64,000 bases of DNA, taken from positions 13,201,957 through 13,265,956 of the forward strand of contig OZ024874.1 of assembly GCA_964017185.1 (NCBI GenBank), read 5' to 3'. The notes below the pieces were generated by a model. That model saw only the letters and a list, made by a program, of their open reading frames with translations, did not search any database and had not been told where the DNA came from. Numbering within the stretch: the first letter of the stretch is position 1; the number at the start of each line of letters is the position of its first letter. The stretch is from Rugalucina vietnamica (lineage: Eukaryota > Mollusca > Bivalvia > Lucinida > Lucinidae). Shown one piece after another: positions 58,542-64,000 of this stretch. A program made the position numbers and the translations under genes.

Positions 58542-58799
58542 CAGGGCCCAGTTGTTCAAAGCATCGTTAGCTTAACGATATCGTTAAGACATAAATTTGT
58601 TAAACAAATATCAGCTAAAGTAACAAATACACTTTATTTTTTGTTGAAAAAATGTGAGAATCCTTTGCAGTGCAAAGGATTCTCGCATTTTTTCAACAAA
58701 AAATAACAGTGTATTTGTTACTTTAGCTGATATTTGCTTAACAAATTTATGTCTTAACAATATCGTTAAGCTAACGATGTTTTGAACAACTGGATCCAG
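58542..58799. mobile_element. 252-bp near-perfect palindrome MITE
   Basis: The element is 58545-58796, with CAG at both sides. The empty paralogue AGATCAGTTAGCCAAC is at about 50737. Arms run from CCCAGTTGTTCAAA to the apex AATCCTTTGCAGTGCAAAGGATT. Only a handful of mismatches separate the two arms of more than 110 bp. Confidence 0.85.
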
Positions 58800-59692
58800 G
58801 TAGCCAACCCGCGCTCACAACTCTGTTGCAGCACCATGGGCCATATGCGTATGTGTTCAAAGAACCTCACAATTGTATAGCTATAAATGATCTTTGCAAG
58901 TTTATCTACATCTGTATTGGCATACTTTACTGTGAAAAACTTGTGGCTCAACCCAATTGCATGCATGTACATGAACTAGCAACCTTTATAGAGCTTGCTG
59001 ATACCCATCTGCCACTGGGTATAGAAAACGCGACGAGCAGACGAAGTGCATAAAAGATCCTTTAGCAGCAGAAAACATATTAATGAGAAAGGGTGGTTTC
59101 GGCTAGTTAAGCCTCGTCAATGACCCTTTAGATTTGGCAACATGGTGCCAAAGCGAATTACTGTAATTTTGCAACTTTCAATGCGACAGTCAATACAAAC
59201 ACCAGCATTATCCGAATGGGCCAAATGAATAAAATGTCGGTTAGAAAATGAATCTACGATAACAAATTTCTGATTTCTCAGGAATATCTTCGCTGATCTC
59301 AAAAGACCAAAAGGAAAATATAATCTGCACTATGGATATTGTACGGGGAGACTATTTATGGCAGCCACACGGCGCGACACCAGCTGCAGTAATAAAACAC
59401 AAAAATAGAAGATATCATTTAGGAGCAGAAAACATATTAATGAGAAGGGGGATGTGCCATACCGCGGTTTCTGCTAGTAGCCTCTTGGAAGAAACAATTT
59501 ACACAGTTTTCTCCAATATGAAACAATCGTAGTAAAACATGACCTTAACGGATCTACTAATGTTACCTTCACTTACCCGAACCTTGCTTTCATTTGACAT
59601 ACCACGGACCCCGGGTTGACTCGTTTAACTGAGCGTAGTATATGTAGCGGGATTGTTGAATAGGGCGTTACCGTTTAAGACGTATGTGTACT

Positions 59693-59697
<5 letters not shown>
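58800..59697 (+). other. Array-unit sequence
   Basis: Matches 50741-52050 minus the TA-flanked MITE. Segment E copy 6 lies at 59282-59388. Confidence 0.6.
59282..59388 (+). pseudogene. Exon-like segment E, copy 6 (decayed)
   Basis: Acceptor-like and donor-like flanks are kept. It is 107 bases long. From the internal ATG it still reads MDIVRGDYLWQPHGATPAAV, close to the best copy at 13491. Confidence 0.42.

Positions 59698-59738
<41 letters not shown>
59698..59738. repeat. (CT)n microsatellite
   Basis: Paralogous with 28933 and 52053. Confidence 0.95.
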
Positions 59739-59739
<1 letters not shown>

Positions 59740-60223
59740 ATATATTATATTTATCTGGTTAATGGTTGTATCCAAGTAACAGAAAATAAATTTTACCTTG
59801 CATATGGATTGAGTGATGAGCCTGTTCATACTGACAGGAAATGATAAACATAGCCGCAACAAAAATAATGAACAGAAAGAAACGCGTTAGTCAGGAGATT
59901 TTCATTGGAATTGCTCTTGTTCTATTTCACTGTTTCATCAGTCACATGAAAAAATGTGCAACTTCAGCGTTCAGCGTATTCAGTTATGTTCTGCCATATC
60001 CTGGCTTCAGCTGTAGTGCCAGCAAGTACAGTTTCACATGGTCAGTCCTAACAGCTTTTACTGATGTTGAAATCTCTATACAGTTGGTTAGCCGATATGG
60101 TTAGAGAAGCAAGTGAATATATCTAATATCTCAAATATCATCTTTTATAAGTATAGTTAGTACGTTTTCTTTGTGTCTGAAAATATTTCAAGGATGTTTA
60201 ATTAATTAATCATTTACTTACAT

Positions 60224-60232
60224 TGTATATAC
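60224..60232 (+). promoter_or_regulatory. Possible TATA box of exon copy 6
   Basis: GTATATACA about 90 bases before the ATG, in the same context as copies 4 and 5. Confidence 0.3.
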
Positions 60233-60318
60233 ACACCTTTTCTGTGTGAACGACAGTTTAATGTGCCGCTAAGAGCATCCATTCAATTTATATCAGGTTC
60301 TGAATACGGATATAAACT

Positions 60319-60438
60319 ATGGCGGAGTCTACCAAAACTGTAGTTATAGATAATGGGTCGGGAATGATGAAAGTCGGCTTTGCCGGCGACGACGAACCGA
60401 CCGTTTTCCCGTCGGTTGTTGGTAGGAGGGAAAAGAAG
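60319..60438 (+). CDS. Actin-like first coding exon, copy 6
   Basis: Forty open codons, MAESTKT then [20 protein letters not shown] and [13 protein letters not shown], ending in phase 0 at GTACTC (60439). This is the consensus form among the copies. In the core (codons 15-35) it differs from copy 1 at eight codons, all synonymous. Being the last copy in the window, its partner exons could lie beyond the right edge, making it the best candidate for an active gene start. About 3.5 kb downstream to the edge shows no actin exon. Confidence 0.76.
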
Positions 60439-60443
60439 GTACT

Positions 60444-60457
60444 CTCCCCCTCCTCTC

Positions 60458-60500
<43 letters not shown>
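60444..60500. repeat. CT-rich tract and (CT)n microsatellite at the donor
   Basis: Begins about five bases after the GT donor of exon copy 6, with one CG interruption. Confidence 0.95.
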
Positions 60501-60504
<4 letters not shown>

Positions 60505-61156
60505 GGGGTGTGGATTTAAAAACAAACCACTTTACATCTGACCTTGTAGCCATGGTAGAGTGTTTAACGTTTGAACTCGTTTGATGTTCAGGTTTATCAC
60601 AATGATAAACCAGATAATTATTTTTTGCGTTTTATCTTCTGTTTTATAGTGATGTTCCTTTGCAGGGGGCTGTTATTATTTTCTCGCTTTTTGGCCAAAT
60701 AAAATCTGTTCGCATTAACAAATTACAATATGCTACTCATTCACGCAAGATATGATACGTGCCTTCGTGACGTTTTGAAGAACATTAATTTACATCGTGC
60801 CTGGAAGCTTATTTTTTAAACAATTGAAGGAAGCAAAGATCCTTTGATGAAATTTAAAAGTAAGAGCTACAATTAGCAGCATTAAACACATCTTGCTAAA
60901 ATGTGTATCAATAACTTGGTTTATCAGAGAGCCATGTTCTTTTTAAGTTTAAGACACTCTACCCCTTTTGTGATCATAACACAAATGCTCAACAATACTG
61001 TTGTCAGTTTGTTGTTGCCTTTTTACTTATCATTGTTGTTTATATGTGCAACTTGAAACTGCTTTTTTAAACGAAATAAGTTTACCATAAGAAAGAATCC
61101 GGTTTTAAACAGTATATGCTTGAATGTATCTAAACAGGATGTTAACCATGTTGTGG
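60501..61156 (+). other. Array-unit intron-like sequence
   Basis: Matches 4641-5350 and 34306-35159, no coding content. Confidence 0.6.
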
Positions 61157-61492
61157 GAAAATCTTTTGCATATATGCTAGCTATAAATCCTTGCGTATAT
61201 GCTAGCCAAAGAATCCTTTGCGTATATGCTAGCTATAAAGTCCTTGCGTATATGCTAGCAAAAGAATCCTTTGCGTATATGCTAGCTTTAAAATCCTTTG
61301 CGTATATGCTAGCTATAAAATCCTTTGCGTACATACTATCTTTAAAATCCGTTGGTTACATGTATATGCTAGCTATAAAATTCTTTGCGTATATGCTTTG
61401 CGTATATGCTAGCTATAAAATCCTTTGCGTATATGATAGCTATAAAATCCTTTGCGTATATGCTAGCTATAAAATCCTTTGCGTATATCAAA
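61157..61492. repeat. 27-bp minisatellite, array 3
   Basis: About twelve units of the TGCGTATATGCTAGCTATAA type, some shortened to GCTAGCTATAAATCCTTGCG. Confidence 0.88.
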
Positions 61493-61566
61493 CGAACAAC
61501 TTACATTGCTCCTTTACTTTATGAAACTAACGCAGTATTGTCTGAATTTCACACCTTTGCCTACTT

Positions 61567-62945
61567 TACAGGGTGTTAAGAAATTTCGAAGACATCATTC
61601 AAAAGGATACTGAGCGTTAAATAAAGCATTTAGATATTATTATATATTGTTATTTTAATCTTGAAAATATGACATACATGATATTATGGACAAAACTTTG
61701 CTGTATAGCAAACTGATAGGTAAAATACATGTGGAAAATAAGCGACCCCTCTTCTGAATTGAGTGTCATAAAATGCAAAATGTGGGTTTAACCAGTGCTT
61801 GTCCAAAAAACTGTTTAAATTTCCAATACCAGTGGATTCACATTGAAAACATTGATTACAAATATTGTCAAGAATGTTTTATACAAATGTGAGTCATCAT
61901 TTTCTGTTGTCTAGTAAACTTTATGGAATTGCTCAGCAAAGTCTTATAGGGTACCCCCATTCTTGAAATAGGCCACAAATAGTAGGGGGTATAGGTAAAT
62001 ATTTTATGAACATTTGAAACTGCGTAGTTATTGTCATTTCTTTTTCTAATATAATGCTATTAGATATGTTGTGGCATAATGGAAACTAATTTTTGATGAC
62101 GCCCCTTCCTTATTTTTGAATAAAACTTATTGAAAAACATGTTATACCTAAGCCTGTCCCTCACTTTCGTCAACATGAAATTTTGCGTTAAAAACGTTAT
62201 TATTTTGAATATAACGTAAACATACAGTAGTTTATTTAGATTTGCGTGGTAATATTTGATACAGGGGTGTGTATTGTTGTGGTTTACGGTGCCAAGGCCA
62301 GTAAAAAAGTTATATTGTTAATAAAATTCTCAATTTTTTGTCATTTTACCCTATTTTTTGCAACTTTTTGGGGTCAACCTTAATGTATGATAAATTTTAA
62401 CCACATAATCCAGAAAATGAACATTTTAACAATTCTGTTCACTATCCCGACACTTAATACATAATAAGAAATATTTTATGTAAGTTATTTGCTTCATTCT
62501 TTGATTCCATTAAGTCTTGATTACCCCTACCCCCTATCAAAACACCCACAGCTTTTCTGATCGAAAATCATGTTTTTTCATCTGATGAAAAAAAAATGTT
62601 CTGAACTAGCTTAAAATAACTGTTATGTTCATGGTGATGTTAAGGACAGTGACTATCACTTAAAGTTATTTTATGCTCCCTGGTTTATATTGTGAATAGT
62701 TTAAATTATGTTTAATATGCCACCCCTTTTACACAAATCTCATAGAGAATACGGCAAGCTGTGGCACCCTGACTTAGAAATTGTAAAATAAACCAGTCAA
62801 AACAGAAGTTGTAGAAGTTCTTTTATACTGTGCAAACTGATATCAAAATGGGTTTTAATTGTGTTGATTTTTTAGATTGTGTTATTATTCATTATGAAGT
62901 TATAAGGAATATTACAATGTCTTCGAACTTTCTTAACACCCTGTA
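61567..62945. mobile_element. 1.38-kb TA-flanked TIR element
   Basis: The element is 61569-62943. The ends CAGGGTGTTAAGAAATTTCG and the complement of the right end match over about 27 bases with one mismatch, and TA flanks both sides. The empty site CCTACTGTAAGCAGATGCAT is at 35829 and 54638. TA duplication suggests Tc1/mariner, but no transposase frame of even 60 codons is inside. Confidence 0.85.
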
Positions 62946-63055
62946 AGCAGATGCATTTTTCTTATCCATTACACATTGCACACTGCGATGACATTAATTT
63001 AATCGCAAAAGCAGAGATGAGTGTTGGTAGAAAAGTTGGAGTAGAGTATATTATA
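62946..63055 (+). other. Array-unit sequence
   Basis: GCAGATGCATTTTTCTTATC... matches 35840-35940. Confidence 0.6.
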
Positions 63056-63284
63056 ATATGAGCCTGTGCGTGAGAAACCCAACATTTTGGGTTTCGACCA
63101 GGTCCTACACAAACTGGACTGTACAGTCACAGAAGATGGCTAGAGGCTGGAAATTTTGGATTTAGAAAGAAGAGGAATTGCACTTTCCGTGTAGCGAAAA
63201 CAAAGGCGCTGATCAGCTTCGCATTTACTGCGCCTTTGTTTTCGCCTATGCAGATTGTTGGTTTTCCCATGCGGCGGCTCATAT
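63056..63284. mobile_element. Palindromic MITE family A, copy 5
   Basis: The element is 63060-63280 with ATAT on both sides. The central palindrome is partly deleted (CTTCGCATTTACTGCGCC). Confidence 0.88.
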
Positions 63285-64000
63285 ATGTAAAATATCAGTA
63301 AACCAATGTTTAGTGTACAAATCTTTTGCCATTGACTGACAACTGCTGTTCTGTAGTCAGCGGAAAAGAAAGACTGGCAGCTAGATGCCCAAGACACTAC
63401 AACTAACATAAAATGGTGCTACTGCGCCCGTGTTTGTAACTTTGTTATTAACAATGCATATTCTGTTTTTGGCAATAGTATGCAAATCTTGGCTTCGATT
63501 TTCACCAAATATGCTCAGAGGAAAAAGTTTAGTCAGTAACTTTGACCAGCCCGATTACTATAATGCCCAGCCGCTTGCCTTAGATGTTCCGCCTTATTAA
63601 ATTTGCAGTTGTCAATTTCGACAGAGTTATTGGCTTTTTTTTTGTAAAACATCATTTTTGTAATTACCCGATAAATGATTAATAGCGCTTTCTGATAGAG
63701 GTTGGTGCCAGTGACAAAAATCCGAAAACATCTTTTCAAAATTCAGCCACAGTCTCGAGAAATAACAAGGCAAATATTCATTATTTTGAGATTACCTCCC
63801 TTTCATTTTAAACAAGAACGAAAATTGGTGTATGCACTGTGGCAAAATCAGATGCGATATTTTAATCGATTTTGTTGGAAATGTTAGGTTTTATTCACAG
63901 TTTTATGACTGGTAATTTTAATCCCAAACTATCGAGAGATTTTGAGGCTATAGCGATTTAAACAGTCCCAATGGGATTTTACATGTACTTTCACTGACTT
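63285..64000. other. Unit sequence, then unrecognised DNA
   Basis: Up to about 63500 it matches 36010-36240. Beyond that it has no counterpart in the window and shows no gene. Confidence 0.5.

Noticed and set aside
60283..60525. Arg-Glu repeat proteins antisense to the actin-like exons (also 12030, 34086, 4434, 17492)
   Set aside because: The RE repeats are the complement of the CT tracts, and the rest is antisense of the exon.

Overview
The window is animal nuclear DNA: AT-rich, mostly non-coding, with split exons, GT splice donors, tRNA-derived SINEs, an apurinic-endonuclease LINE, many inverted-repeat elements and long microsatellites. It is probably from a lophotrochozoan, most likely a bivalve mollusc. 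That assignment rests on recalled repeat types (the 31-base hairpin at 22964, the palindromic 4-bp-TSD MITEs, and a repeat containing an AGTTATGGCCC-type motif at 30.6 kb) and is inference. No complete cellular gene is present.

The window is organised around an array of related segments, all on the plus strand, each carrying the first coding exon of an actin-like gene. Six copies start at 4452, 12157, 15814, 34120, 52695 and 60319. The first bases of the window match the sequence that follows these exons, so a seventh copy probably lies just upstream. Each intact copy encodes about 40 residues of the actin N-terminus (phosphate loop [17 protein letters not shown]) and ends at the same phase-0 GT donor, with a CT microsatellite starting within a few bases of the donor. 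No downstream actin exon was found. Copies 1, 2, 4 and 6 are open, copy 3 is cut by a retroelement, and copy 5 has a stop at codon 6. In the conserved core, every difference between copies 1 and 6 is synonymous.

Because the segments are paralogous, many insertions can be dated against an empty copy of the same site. This fixes several elements exactly: a 4.54-kb hAT-type element (29099-33637, 8-bp TSD); a 4.84-kb TIR element (17906-22747, 22-bp TIRs); a 1.38-kb TA-flanked element (61569-62943, 28-bp TIRs); a TTAA-flanked MITE (22846-23066); a TA-flanked MITE (51349-51764); a 252-bp palindrome (58545-58796); five copies of a palindromic MITE with 4-bp AT-rich TSDs; SINEs; and many 5'-truncated copies of a retroelement whose 3' end is fixed. 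The only long coding sequence is a CR1/jockey-type LINE on the minus strand (40762-47254, 11-bp TSD). Its ORF2 has an endonuclease, a reverse transcriptase and a 2A-like motif, but it carries a nonsense codon in the endonuclease. It sits inside a foldback element.

Region by region: 0-4.4 kb, end of an upstream unit plus a private insertion with a GTGATCCGTTA motif array; 4.4-15.8 kb, exon copies 1 and 2 with retroelement fragments and SINEs; 15.8-29.1 kb, broken copy 3 with the 4.84-kb TIR element and tandem retroelement copies; 29.1-33.6 kb, the hAT element; 33.6-48.6 kb, copy 4, a 27-bp TATA-containing minisatellite and the LINE; 48.6-64 kb, two further duplicated segments with copies 5 and 6.
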